Positions 37,496-49,400 of a stretch of DNA of 64,000 bases are shown piece by piece. The translations under genes and the position numbers were made by a program. The stretch comes from Gymnorhina tibicen (taxonomy: Eukaryota; Chordata; Aves; Passeriformes; Artamidae): positions 6,239,503-6,303,502 of the forward strand of contig VXAZ01018984.1 of the NCBI GenBank assembly GCA_013399875.1, given 5' to 3'. Below the pieces are notes generated by a model. That model was not told where the DNA came from and searched no databases. It saw nothing but the letters and a program-made list of their open reading frames with translations. Numbering within the stretch: position 1 is the first letter of the stretch; each line of letters starts with the position of its first letter.

Positions 37496-40400
37496 GTATG
37501 TGTGCATTTGATCATAGCTTCTGATTTTACCACTGTCCACATTACTGCTGGAAACATTTGGATTTTCCCTCATGCTTGTAGCACTCCAATTTTGTATATG
37601 TCTATTGCAGTTTTTTCTGTGCTTACCTACAAACTAACTTGTATTGCAATTATCTATGTTCTGTGGTTAATGCATCCAGATCACGCTGGATGACCATTAA
37701 TTTGTTCACACTTAGGCTGAAATCTTCCTGTAATGATTGGCTTGAAACAAAAAAGAATCCCATCTGCTACAATTTTAATTTTGTCAATGTTTTCATGCAT
37801 TTCACACAGAATTTGTATTTGAATGGAATTGCCACTCTGGAGGATGAAGAAGTGGATGCATGGATTTCTAAATCTAAACGTTGGAAGAGTATACAAAAGT
37901 AAATCAGAAACTTGCTATTTGGGTTTGGTTGTTTTTTGTTTTTTTCCTGAGACATGACTTTCTCTAAAAATTATTCTTCTTTGGAGGCTATTTTGGAGGA
38001 GTAGGAACTGTTCAAGAATCTAGCCAAGGCACAGTCTTGTACCAGCACTTCTCACCTAGTTTTTGCATAGGAAAAAGAGATGTTGATAAGCAACAGGAGC
38101 AGAGCAGATGTACTGCATGGCTTCAGAAGCCTGTCCTCTTCTTGCACAGAATGGTTGTAAAGTTGATGAGGAGCTGACAAGCTAAATCAGTGAAAGACCC
38201 TGCCTGCAGACCAAGGCCTTGTGCAAAAAGCCTAATCCAGAGTACCCAAACTGGAATGCCAGCATTTAAAAATTAGTGGTCACTTCTTTAATTACCCATT
38301 TTTAAAAGCAGTATGTAGATACCACTGTGGGATGCCTTACACTTAGAGTCTTTCTCATGTTTTATATGGGAGGTTATTTTCTTTAGGAAACTCTGACTCC
38401 AGCTGCTGATTTTGAGCATTTTAAAAGCTTGGCTAACTTGGTACTAAATGTTTCCCTGACCGCTTTTAGAACAGTTTGGATCATGTGAAAAGTGGTTGTT
38501 GAGAGGGTGAGAGAGAGGGTTCTTTCCAGATTTCAATAGGAAGGGCCTGACAGCAAAGTGCTTGATAAAATAGCTGCTTCAGTAAGAACAGAACCAGGAA
38601 TACAGGGAGTGAGTAAATCTAACATCCCTTGAGTTTCTGGGAACCCAGCTTTTGTGCAGCAATATATTGATAGCCTGATGGATTTTCCCTCCACGTGCTA
38701 CAAAGATCCTGTCCGTGGAGGGGATCCTCTTCCCTGCCATGCTGCCTTTTATTTCGCATAACAAACAAAAGCAGCTAATGTTCTGACCTGTCGGGAGAAG
38801 ATATCTCCATGATAACACCCACCAGAATGGAACACTGGCTGGCACAGGGTGCTTGAGCAGGTTCCCTTACAAGGCCCAGGAGAGCAGAGGTGGCTTGCCA
38901 AAGATCAGTAACTCCTCGCGTACAATGTCTTCTGCAACACTGACAATGAAGTGGTGCTAAGAAAAGTTTTGTGTGGTGTCAGGTGCAGACACACTCGTAC
39001 ACATGTTTTTTGTTCTTTCAGAGTTAAAAACCTGAAGTTGAAAGGATTGACTTTTTGTTTTTTTACCGTCAGGAATATCAGACGGATCTTTTCATCTGAG
39101 GCTTGCATCAATGGAAGCTTCCTGGACAAAAGGTAGCACGCACTGACTTAGACATAACAGAATATAATGGCTGCATGTAAACTGACCAGAAAGTGTTATT
39201 TTAGGCCATATATGTAGAAAAGGTTTGTTTTATCTGAATTTGCAAGAAGCAAGTCTTTATTTTTCAAAGCTCAAGCTAATGTTAAGATTTTTATAGCCCT
39301 GATCCTACTGAAATGTGCTAGAGAGGTTCACATTTTAGAAGATTATCCTTTAGTGATATTTGGCAGATGATGATAATCCCTTCAGGCAATATTACAGCTC
39401 TCAAAGGATCCATAATAGCTCCTTCTGGCACTGAAGTGGAAGTCATCTTAGGAAGAAATACAGGAGTCTACCATTAATAGTTCACAGCCACACAAGACAG
39501 AAAGGACAGGACAGGATATTAATCAGGTCACAAAACAGTGGCCTGTGTTGTCTATCTTCTTAGAACACATGAAATTATACCCACTGAAACTGGGACTGAA
39601 TTTTCCAAGTATTTTCTAATACTACAATGCTTCATTATTCAGTCAGTAGAAAAAACATTACTTAGTGTTCTTTTTTTATGTTCTGATAGGGACAAACATT
39701 TCAAAACTTCCAAAGAAGTCTCAGGTGTAGACATGTCAGAAGTGAAACGTTTTTCCGAGAAGATGAGTAAAAACCAAACAGTTTCCCAGGAGGTAAGGAT
39801 TTGGTATAAGGATGCTCACTACATAGATACTGAGAAGCTTTGGATTTGTGCATGAAACTTAGGAATTTCATGCCAACCTAATTACTTTGGCAAATTATAA
39901 TTGCATTTTAACCCTTGTCTCTTTTTTTCTTTCCCTCTGAAGGTGCGAAAGGAAATTCAGAACTTACTGCCGTCGTTGTCTTCCTCTCCCACCTCACCTG
40001 AAAATTTCAGGGTCTACTTGATCTTGCCTTTCCTTCTGCAGGGGGAGGATGGAGACTGTCTGATTGTTGGGATGGCTCAAGCCATCATTAAGCTCCAGCC
40101 AGAGGGCCTGCAAACTCTTGGTAGGGTTTTATGATGATAGAACTGAATTATTTAAATGCATGGTCATTTTCTGCTGCAGAACAAGTGTTATTATTGCTGA
40201 TGTAATGTGTTCCAGAGCTTGAAATAATTGCTTTTGATAGACATAGAAACATGGGGACTATGCAGCAAGACACAAGAATTAAAAAAAATCTATCTGAGGT
40301 TTACCCACTTTTGTAATGCAAGTTTAAATGGTTTTTTTGTTTAATTTATTTGATAAAAAGAGAAAAAGCAGCTTCATCCACAAATTGCAGTGATTTGTAT

Positions 40401-43400
40401 GTTACCTGTGACCTCACTAGCTGTTTTCTTTACAGAGTGCCTGTGGGCAAATCTAGAAACAGCCTTTTTCAAGAAGCTGGTCATTCTGCATCAGAGGGTT
40501 TCCAAGAAACTAATCCTGACGTTCATAGCCAGGGATCCAGGCCTCTTCTTCAACTTGTACTCAAATGAAATAGGGCCTCTGCAAATACTGCAGAGGCTTT
40601 ACCAGGTAAGAAAGTGCTTGGATCCCAGTGAGACAGGGTGTATCGATGTAGCTTAGAGCATTTTAGTACTTCTCACTTGTTGAATTCTCTGCATTTGACA
40701 GGGCTTCAGGAATCTCTTTGGCTCTACAGCAGCACAGTTTTGAAGGAGTCCTGCTCGAGCTGTGCCAAACTGACCCTCTGTAGAAATGAAGAGCTAAAGC
40801 ATGTTATAGCCCCTGGCAGGGGAAGAATGCTTTCAGTGGTGTCAGGAGTGCATGCACTGATGCTACAGAGCTATGGATGTGGTGTCCTCTATGTAACATG
40901 CCCATTCCCCTTTCTGCTGGTGAGATCCCTCACCCCAGTAACTGCTCAGAGCATTTAAAAGACAGCCTACCTGCTTGGCACATTGTAATGCTCTGTGATG
41001 CTTTAAGAGCCTGCTAAACTGACAAATTCTGTGGGACGACAGCGTTAGAACCTCTTTAGTTGCACATGAACAAGGGGAACAAAGGGAACAATAATGGTGT
41101 TTTTCTGGATAACCATACTTTCTCCTGCAGAGATGTTCAAAATTTATCAAAGTCAAGAGCTCAAGCACACAGTATTATTCAGAGAGACTTGTTAAATTTT
41201 GTTCAGAGTTGAATATCCTTTTGGCTGAGAATGCAGAATTGGGCCTCAAAGTTTAGACTCTCGAATCTGTATTTATGCAGGTAAAACTCAAAAATGCAGC
41301 AGGCCTACTCCTCCGTAAGTGATTACATGACCTGGAGCTTCACATTGTCCCCCTGCAAATATCTTTTCCAGGCAACAAGCAGGAACATGAACAGGGAACC
41401 ACAGGGTGTTCTGCAACATGAAAGACACTCCAAGGGAGACATACCTTTCCTGATGGGGTCCTGTTAAGGGATCTTAATTGTAAATGAAAATTGCTTTCCT
41501 GCTAGTTTATACATGGCTTTCTGAGACTTCTCACTGTGGAGCACTGTATTACTTGTAGCACTTTTATCCCTTAACTTCTGTGCAGGGTCTCAGAGCCCTT
41601 TCTGAAGAAAGCCCTGTCAGTCCTGTCCTGCCACACAGACACAGCTCACTAGTTCTCATGCTGATATATTGCATGTTTCATGCAGGTGAACTCCAGAACT
41701 GGTTTCAGAGTACATGAAAGCAACTTCTACGTACCTGAACTGAGAGAGATTATCAAATTATGTTCAGGCTCCAGTATACTAGTAAGTATAAATCTTACCA
41801 GCAGTGTGAAACACTCTTTTTTCTTCTACTTAAATAGTTAATATATATATATGGAAGTCAACTCTAGAGACTAACCCAACACATCTCAAAGACATTTCAT
41901 TTTCCCTAGTCCTCCAGTGCTCTAAATTATGCAAGCCCTTTACCATCCCAGTGTTCCAGCAGCTACAACAGTGCCTTTCCTGAGATGATCCCTGGTTCTG
42001 AGAGTTGGAGCTGCCCTCCAGCATCTTAAGCAGCTCTGTTTGCTTTGAACTAGTAATCACTGTGAAAGAGCAGCACGAGGGATGGTTGCTATACTTCATG
42101 TTACTCTGGATTTTATTATGTTTAAATAAGAGAAGTATTTTGAGGTGTCTTTAAACTTTTATTTAGAAACCCTATTGAGCATTTCAATTTAATTACATCT
42201 TAAAACAAAGCTGTGGTAATAAAAAATAATCTGTGGCATTTCTTAATGACATAGAATGAAAATTAGCTGCCAAATGCAGTCAGTGTGAGAGGAAGGAGTA
42301 TGAAATGGAAATGTGCATAGTAGGGGTTTCCTCTGGCAAAAAAATGTAAGCTTTCTGGCAACTTGGCTGGACTTTGTAGGGCAACTGCCTAATTCCTTCA
42401 AAAGCTTTTGTTTGCTAAGGTACCAATTTTGTACCAATTAACCAGAGTGGAGGAGGAGGTTTGAGAAACTGCATAGAATCAAAAGCCAATTAGGACATTA
42501 CCTGAAGTTTCTGCCTTATCACACTGGAGGTGTAACACTTTGAATTAGATTATTTTTATACCAGTATATATTTTTGGTATTACATATAATAAACCCAGCA
42601 GTTTTTAAAAACAGTGTACCATAACCTGGGTATCCAGGACATTTTGATTTAGCTGAATTATGGAAGATGCTGTTAAAATCACACTCTGTTTTATTCTTGA
42701 GGCACTACTGTAGACGAGTGTTTGTCTGCACAGAGAGGTTAGATGCCTCTCTCTGATTCTCACTCACAGGAGTGCGTAGAAGCTGTTTTTAGGACACGAA
42801 CCTCTGCTAGTGTAGTGCTCATGCATACAAGAGCTCATTTCAGAGACACGGGAGTTTGCCAGGGTACAGACTGGCAGTTCAGTCTGCACATGTCTCTGAA
42901 GACTGGTTTCACAAGGGAAAACCAACATGTCTTTTCCTTTCTTCTTTGTCATTTCAGACAGTCCTACAGAACCTGAACAAGTATCCATGCGTCTTTCACA
43001 GGGAAGACAAGATCAGCATTCATATTACAGAATGCAGGGCTCTGTCCAGTGTCTCTGTAAGTTGGCTGTAAGTGCAGCCAATTTTGTTACCAATCAGAAG
43101 AGATAAACACACTGCTAACAGACTATTACTTCAATCCTCAGATTGAAGATACCCTTTTTATGGATCAGATACCCCCTATATGGATCCCTAAGCAATGGAA
43201 TTTTGGCGTCAGAAGACAATGCCTTCTGCAAGACATATGGAAAAATTTAAAATCCGCCTCAAACCAAGACTTCAGGAAGATCTTAAAGGTAGGATACCAA
43301 CTTGTATTACTTGTTAGCTCTAAGTATCTTGCTGCAGTGTTCCGTGATTTTCAGTGTTACTGAATATTGGTAGGAGGGTTTCAGTATCCTCTGAGCGTAC

Positions 43401-46400
43401 AAAGAAAGAACTGCTCATCAAATAATTATAAAACATGTTCCGTAGGTGGTGTAGAGTAAATCTGGAGGGCAGTATTTTACATTCTTATTCCAGGCAGCTT
43501 TGTTGGCATAAGTTAAATGCAAGCGGCAGTGCTATTTACTGTGAGGTTAGTTTGGGGTAATGGAATAGAATTGCTCAGTTGTCGAAGTCCAGTACTGCTG
43601 CTGCTAGGCTGACTTTTGAGACTCTATACTAGTTTGCTGTACACGAACACCCCAGTGTCTGGGGAACCAGCCTGAGGGGTCAGCAAGCAACACAGCCACA
43701 AGATGACATTTCTCTCATGGACATGCTGTCTGAAGGGAAAGGAAGGATAGTGCTGGCCAGAGAGATGGGAATCTGATTACAATGCTGCTGTCTCCATGTG
43801 CCTTTAATCTGGGGCTTCCACACTGATCCGAAGGTTGTGGCAGATGCATTCCCTGCAGGAATTGTGATGCTGGCCCTGCCCTGCAAAAACCATTAGCTGG
43901 TTGATGTGGGAACAGGACACCTGCCCAGAGCAGAGTTCAGTCAGGGACCATGTGCCCCACCTGTCACTAACACAAAGTCTGGCACCACACCTGTGCCACA
44001 GGAACTATGGACCTTGGTGCCCTATTACCCAGTTCTGGTGCTTTCCAAGTGAGCTTTCTTGCCAACCAGATCTGTCAAAGCTTTTCTTTCCCATATACTT
44101 ACGAGATTCACAATGGCTCCCAGAGCTACCTTTCCTTCCCGCTTCCTCACTATGCCAGCTGAGAGGCATTTATGAAGGCAGTGAGGGTGTGCTCTGTACT
44201 GTCCTCTAGATTTCAAGTCTCCATCGATTGTACAAGCTCTGACAAACAGCTGCCCTTAGCTCAAGTCTGCCCTTAGCCTTTGGGCATGCCTCTTGTGAGC
44301 ACTGCCTTTCACACTGTGCATCACAGCATCATTTGCCCAGCAGCAGCCTGAAAAATATAACTGCACTGTTAGTATCCCACCCAGGGAAACTCTGGTCTGC
44401 AGCATTTACAACATGGTGCTGCATTTCTGCATTTTTCAGCAGGTAAAGGACATGACTGTTTTGTGTTACAAACTACCCAAAAGCAAAACATAAAAAAGAA
44501 ACCTTCATTGTAGCATTGACCTGTCCTCTTCATAGCTGTGTCCTGTTAGTTTTTCAGACAATTCTGAGAACTTGGCATGTGGCACTCTCATTGTGGCCCT
44601 AGAAAGAAAAGAGCTGCAGGTACTGCACATACAGACATGGGTATCATCCAAGAAACAAATGTCTTCATTTAACTCATCTCAAGTTTTATTATTAAACACC
44701 AGCCTGATTTATTTTAATTTTTGCTCTTCTGACAGTGAGACAAACATATTTCAGTACACACATCTAGTTAAAAAACCCCAAAGATCTCAAAGAGAGATTA
44801 ATATCATTGCATGTTTTAATTTTAATTTATTCAGTCGGGGTGCAGTTCTTCCTCATGAAAATGAAAGTTTTAATTAGTGCCACTACAAATGCACAATACT
44901 CTTGAAGGGATAAAACAGAGGGAATTAGTGTTTCTTATTACTCCTACTCTTCATCTGCATTAGCAGTAGGTAACAATGGGCTGCTGCTTCATACAGTTCC
45001 AGATACTACCCGGAAAATGATGCCAGTCACTAGTGCCAGAAGGAAAGTCTCTCAAATGAAGTGCAATACTTGATGAGATTACACAAATAATGTTGATTTA
45101 GAGAAGCACAGGGGTTAGCAAAGGCATCACACTAGTTGTGCCTAAAAAGCTTAATCCCCATCCAGGTCCACAGGTGAAAGAACACATAAACTGGTATTGT
45201 AACCGGAAGGAGGAGGCTATAGAAACACAGGCTGTTTGTGCTGGTGCAGCCCTGGGGGAAGGTTTCGTCCACGCTGGCCGAGTAGAACAGGCCTGCTAGG
45301 GACAGGAGGGGAACGAGCACGGTCAGCGTGGGCAGGGAGGGCAGCAGCCCTGCTCCGGCCATCAGGCCCCGGTAGCGCCGTGCCCGGCGGCTCCTCACGG
45401 CTGCTCCGAGCCCTCGGCCGGGGGCTTCTTGTGCGTCATCCTGGCAGCCTCCGGAACCATGTTCGGGATGCCGTCGATGATGGGGTACGCGATGCCCAGC
45501 TCCTCGTTAATAAGCTCGTTCGTAGCTTCTTCGTACCTAGCCAGCCAAGTCATGGGGGGAGAAACATCCAAGCAAAACATGAGGAGCAGTGACTAACCTG
45601 GGTTTGCCCAGGGCTCGGGCGCAGCTCCCCCACCCCCGTCCTCACCTCAGCGGCCGCTTGGAGAGCGGGCACACCAGGAAGCGCAGCAGCGATGGCTCCG
45701 GTGGCTGCGGCCGCGCTGAGCCTGAGCCTGAGCCTGAGCCNCCGCGCCGCGCCCGCCCCGCCAGTGGCTCAGGGCGTTTGTGCGCGCTGCGGAACGCAGA
45801 ATGTATCAAGATTACTTTATGTCAGGATGCTTTTCGGTGTTAAGATCTTTGTACACTTTCAAGCCTAATCAGGAAGAAAGGAGACCTAGTCAGCGGAACA
45901 GGCAGCAGCCAGCATTCCCTTGCCAAGGACATCCGGGAACTAAAAAGCCTTAAGGATGCAGTAAATGAAGGTGTTGATGTATGTCTGTATATACATTGCT
46001 AACTTGGCAAAATACTGAAGGTCCACGTATCCTGTAGCTAAACTGTGTTCATTATAAAACTAAAAATCATGCTCACAGGGCAAAAAGACCCCTGCCCAGG
46101 TGAAGACCCTTCCCCTAAGGGTGTGTGGAAGTTAGCTGGGGTTATGTAACTTGTTTGGAAATTACTAACCAAGCATGACAGACTTGGAAAGTTACTAAAT
46201 CTGAATTTCTGTGTATAAATAATGGCTCAAAAAGTCTGGTGGGATGCGCTTGATTTGTGGAATACCACCAAGTACCCAGGTTGGCACAACCCTGAAATAA
46301 ATAATCAGCGTCTCTCTCTGGTGTGTAATTATTGACTTGTTGCACACCAGGTAAGGAGTCTGATTTTGTGGGCAACATGGGTGTCTCTATGTGTGGGTGT

Positions 46401-49400
46401 CTCGGACCTTGCAGGTGCATTTTGTGGGTGAGAGTGGGATTGACTACAGTGGGGTGTCCCAGGAACTCTTCAGCATCGCAGCCAGGACCCTCTGCCAGCC
46501 CGGCACTGGCGCCTTCTGCCACTTCTCCTCCAGCCTTGTGTGGTTCCCCAGACAGGTAAGGCAGCCCTGTGGGGGTTGATGGGGGACCCACCCATGGGAA
46601 AAGACAGTCATGGCTTTCTGGTGTGATTGTTCTTAACCAGGCCTCGAGCTGTGATGATGAGGACACCTTCCTCTTGATCGGGACGCTGTGTGGAATGGCC
46701 CTGTTTAACCAGTGCATGGTGCCCTTCCCCTTCCCCCGGGCTCTCTACAAAAAGCTACTGGACCTGGCCCCCACCCTGGAGGACCTTGAGGAGCTGCTGC
46801 CAACCGCGGGCCGGTATGAGCCAGGCATGGCCCGAGCTTCAGCTGGGTCCCTTGCCTTGACCATGCACAGGGAGATCCCAGAGGCTGAATTCGGGGCACC
46901 CGTGGCATCTACATTTGCCATTGTGAAGCTGCCAGAAGCCATAGATTTCCTTGTCCAAGGCCTGGATGTTGCTCTCAGAGGCTGGCATTGCCAAAACAAA
47001 AAGCCAAGCCTCATGGCGTAGGTGTCAGATCTCTGCTCCACAAGAGCTTAAATCCACACTGTGAATATATAGTTCAAAACACTTCAGGCTGTAGTTTGGA
47101 CTTGAAAGAACTAAGGACCCAATTATTAATGTTGGGTTTTTTTCTCTGATTTACTACTTATCAATTTCCACAATGCTGTCTTGCACAAGTACAGTATTAC
47201 AAAATGCTGCAGTTGTGCCAATTCTGAGAACTCTCGTGGAGAGTTTCCATGCACTGGAAGAGGAAATATCTGGCAGACATAGCAGGGAGAGGTGCTGCTG
47301 CCACCAACATAATGCTTCTAGGCCCCTGAAGCCCAGCTTTCCATGCAAGTGCTATAAACAACCAAGAAGATGAGAACCCCATCCCATGAACCAGTGACTG
47401 TGTTGAGGTGGTGAATTCCTGAGGTGCTAAATTTACTGAGGTTCCTCAGTGAATTGGAACACAAGGTTGCCTGCAATACTTGGAGAGGTGCTGCACCCCA
47501 AAACAATTCTCCCAGAATTCTGGTCCACACTTAATTCAGTTCCTCACTAGATAATGTCTGGAAGCGAGGCTGTGGTCCCAAGCCTACTTGTCACTGAATT
47601 TTGTGTAAAGTTGTCCACAGAGGGCATAGGGATGGACTTGCCTGGAATCCTTTTTTACTGGAGGCATTTGTGCTCAGCTCATGGCAGCAGCATGATGAAA
47701 TTTCAGGGCCATATATGACAGTTCTGTATGAATGTAGGTGTTGTGTATATGTATGCATTTAAATACTGCTTTTCAAAGGACAGTTTTCCACAGAATTTGA
47801 AAGTGCATTGAATGGTCATGTTTCTTCTCTCTTTTTTCCCTTTTGTATTTCAACAGGAGTCTTCGGAGAATTTTGAATGAAGAATGTGATAACTTGGACT
47901 TGGACTTCACGGTAAGACATCCACGTAGGTACTTGGGCAAGGCAGTGTCCCAGTGCAAATGACACAACTTGTCTGTAAACTCAAGCTAGTGGGAGGGCTA
48001 TGTCAGACCCTCCAGGAAGAATGAGAGATGTAGCACGTATATATCTGTCATACATAGATATAGCAGCCAATGTTTTAATTTATTTGCATAGATGATGGAA
48101 GGAGAAGATTCCACGGATGTTGTTGAACTTAAAAAAAATGGTGCAAACATTCCTGTCACTAAGGATAACAGGTCAGTTTTATTTTTATATTTCTTATCCT
48201 GTTGTCTTGTTACAAGTGTATGAAATAACATGTCTGTACCCATCCCCATATACTGTTAGAAAATATTGACCTCTGTATTGTGCCATTGGTCGTGGTCCAA
48301 TAGGTTGCACACTTTCAGTTCCTGCTGTACTTGCTGCACATGTGCTAAACATTGGCAGTTTCTGCAAGCAGTGGATGAGAAGGGGATGTACAGATCTGCA
48401 TACACAGATACCTGGCATTAATAGGAAAACTCCTAACAAATTTAAAAAATAACCTTGAAGAGTATTTTCAGGGAAATACAGATGATTTGTCTGGGAAACC
48501 CAGCTATAGGTGCACCTCTGTAAGGGTTTTTTTAGAGCAAAATGTTTCCTGCTTAGTTAGGTAAATGGAGTGTATCTTGTACATAAAGGAGAAGGAGCAA
48601 TCTATCAATAAGGCTTTGTGTCAATATTAATCTCGGTACAGAGGACAGAGAGAAACTCTGTGTCCTGAATTATGCAGATGAGCTGAGGACCCATAGGGAT
48701 CCATGAAAGGGCTATTTAAGAAGCCTGAAGTACAGCATTTACATTGAGTTGATTGTACAAGTACAATGTCACTACACAAATCCCCATCACAAGTAGAGAG
48801 AAGAGTGAAACTATTGATTAGCAGCTGTGCAAATGTTTATTTTGATTTCAGAGAAATTCTTGGGCATTCAGTGGGAGTTAGGTCTGCTAGGTTCCATCTT
48901 TTATAATAATCAGGTGTCTGATAGGATTTCATTGGAGTGTTCACATGAAGTACAAGGAGTGTTACCAAAATGAATCCATTCTGGCCAGCATTCTCTTTTA
49001 TTTGTGAAGATGCTCCCAGCTTATTCAGTGAATAACTAAGTGACAGTGCCAGTGACAACTGGTCTCAGTGAAGACTGTGTCTATACAGCACAGCAGGTCA
49101 TATGGAATAAAGGAATAAGGTATAAAGTTCTCTATAATTCTCCTTTTAGAAAAGCACCACCAATGCTCGTTTGGTATCTGTTGCAGGAAAGAATATGTTG
49201 ATTTGTATGTGAATTATATATTCAGTAAATCAGTACAGAAGCCATTTGAGGACTTTATGCAAGGGTTCTTAAGAGGCTGCCCAGCTAGAAATTGGAAGAT
49301 GTTTTTCCCTGAAGAGCTGCAGGTTGTTCTCCAGGGAGTCACAACATTTGACTGGCATCTGCTGGAAAAGGTATTGTATACAAGCACAGTGTCCTTCTGC

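Noticed and set aside
45132..45398. PIGY extended to 88 residues from a GTG at 45398
   Set aside because: GTG starts are not expected in a nuclear gene; the ATG at 45362 gives a product close to the known 71 residues.
46142..46717. 191-codon minus-strand frame opposite HERC exons 17-18
   Set aside because: It is the complement of the LTR-like block and the GC-rich HERC exons; no protein motif.
46569..47021. 150-codon frame running past HERC exon 18
   Set aside because: Homology stops at LLPTAG(R) and a donor GTATGA follows at 46814. The frame beyond it has no HECT similarity, while exon 19 resumes the domain in phase.
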